Assembly (NCBI GenBank): GCA_023398855.1
Contig: JAEWRS010000423.1
Location: 1 to 7,004 of the forward strand
Origin: Bacillota bacterium
GTDB lineage: Bacteria; Bacillota; Clostridia; Lachnospirales; Lachnospiraceae
Direction of reading: 5' to 3'
DNA: 7,004 nt
The notes beneath the pieces are model-generated. The model saw only the letters and a program-made list of their open reading frames with translations, did no database searches and had not been told where the DNA came from. The stretch's first letter is position 1; every line of letters starts with the position of its first letter. Shown in pieces: positions 6,827-7,004 of the stretch. A program made the translations under genes and the position numbers.

Positions 6827-7004
6827 ATGGACAATTATAACGTATACAATGATATCAAAGCCCGAACCAACGGAGAGATCTACATTGGAGTTGTGGGGCC
6901 GGTAAGAACAGGAAAATCGACTTTTATCAAGCGTTTTATGGAATTAATGGTTCTGCCGGGCATGGAGGATGAACACCAGAAAACTCAGACAAGGGACGAA
7001 CTGC
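6827..7004 (+). CDS. spoIVA: Stage IV sporulation protein A, N-terminal part (3' end outside window)
   Basis: The first 59 codons of SpoIVA, normally about 490 residues. SpoIVA is an ATPase of the mother cell that polymerises on the forespore surface as the base layer of the spore coat and is needed for cortex formation. Seen: IYIGVVGPVRTGKSTFIKRF (18-37), which holds the Walker A motif GPVRTGKST (24-32), and FMELMVLPGM (37-46). Both match the B. subtilis protein from memory (IYLGVVGAVRTGKSTFIKKF, FMELVVLPN). AAGGGGGA at 6813-6820 is a good ribosome binding site six bases before the ATG. The gene has its own candidate sigma-E promoter and sits behind a strong terminator, so it is not part of the sugar operon. 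Recognition is secure even from this short piece. Confidence 0.96.
   Translation, partial: MDNYNVYNDIKARTNGEIYIGVVGPVRTGKSTFIKRFMELMVLPGMEDEHQKTQTRDEL

Overview
The window looks like the chromosome of a spore-forming, moderate-GC Firmicute, most likely a Lachnospiraceae/Clostridium-type anaerobe. The reasons are the start of spoIVA (a spore-coat morphogenesis gene found only in endospore formers) at the right edge, strong GGAGG-type ribosome binding sites before nearly every gene, and proteins that resemble gut-clostridial homologues. The genus is an inference and cannot be fixed from sequence alone.

Layout: bases 2-6576 hold six genes on the + strand that read as the 3' part of one carbohydrate (probably polyol) uptake and catabolism operon. 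They are (1) the C-terminal end of an ABC-transporter ATPase; (2) a second, complete MalK/UgpC-like ABC ATPase; (3) a zinc-dependent dehydrogenase closest, as I recall it, to erythritol/L-threitol dehydrogenases; (4) a UlaE/SgbU-type L-ribulose-5-phosphate (L-xylulose-5-phosphate) 3-epimerase; (5) an LyxK-like FGGY kinase; (6) a second, clearly different FGGY kinase of the type found in arabinose operons of Bacteroides and clostridia. Gaps are 1, 19, 54, 1 and 14 bases. A good intrinsic terminator at 6636-6688 ends the operon. A 138-base spacer with a candidate sigma-E promoter then leads to spoIVA, which runs off the window.

Proposed logic (inference): a CUT1-type ABC importer with two ATPase subunits brings in a sugar alcohol. 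The Zn dehydrogenase oxidises it to a ketose and one or both kinases phosphorylate that ketose. The epimerase turns L-xylulose-5-P into L-ribulose-5-P, which would enter the pentose phosphate pathway through an L-ribulose-5-P 4-epimerase (AraD). AraD is not in the window, nor are the transporter permeases, the binding protein or a regulator; some of these may lie to the left. Candidate substrates are L-arabitol, xylitol or ribitol, with a tetritol (erythritol/L-threitol) as the main alternative. The most unusual details are a glutamate in place of the Q-loop glutamine of the complete ATPase, and the pairing of an EltD-like dehydrogenase with LyxK/UlaE-like and AraB-like enzymes. I saw no RNA genes, insertion sequences, CRISPR or phage features.
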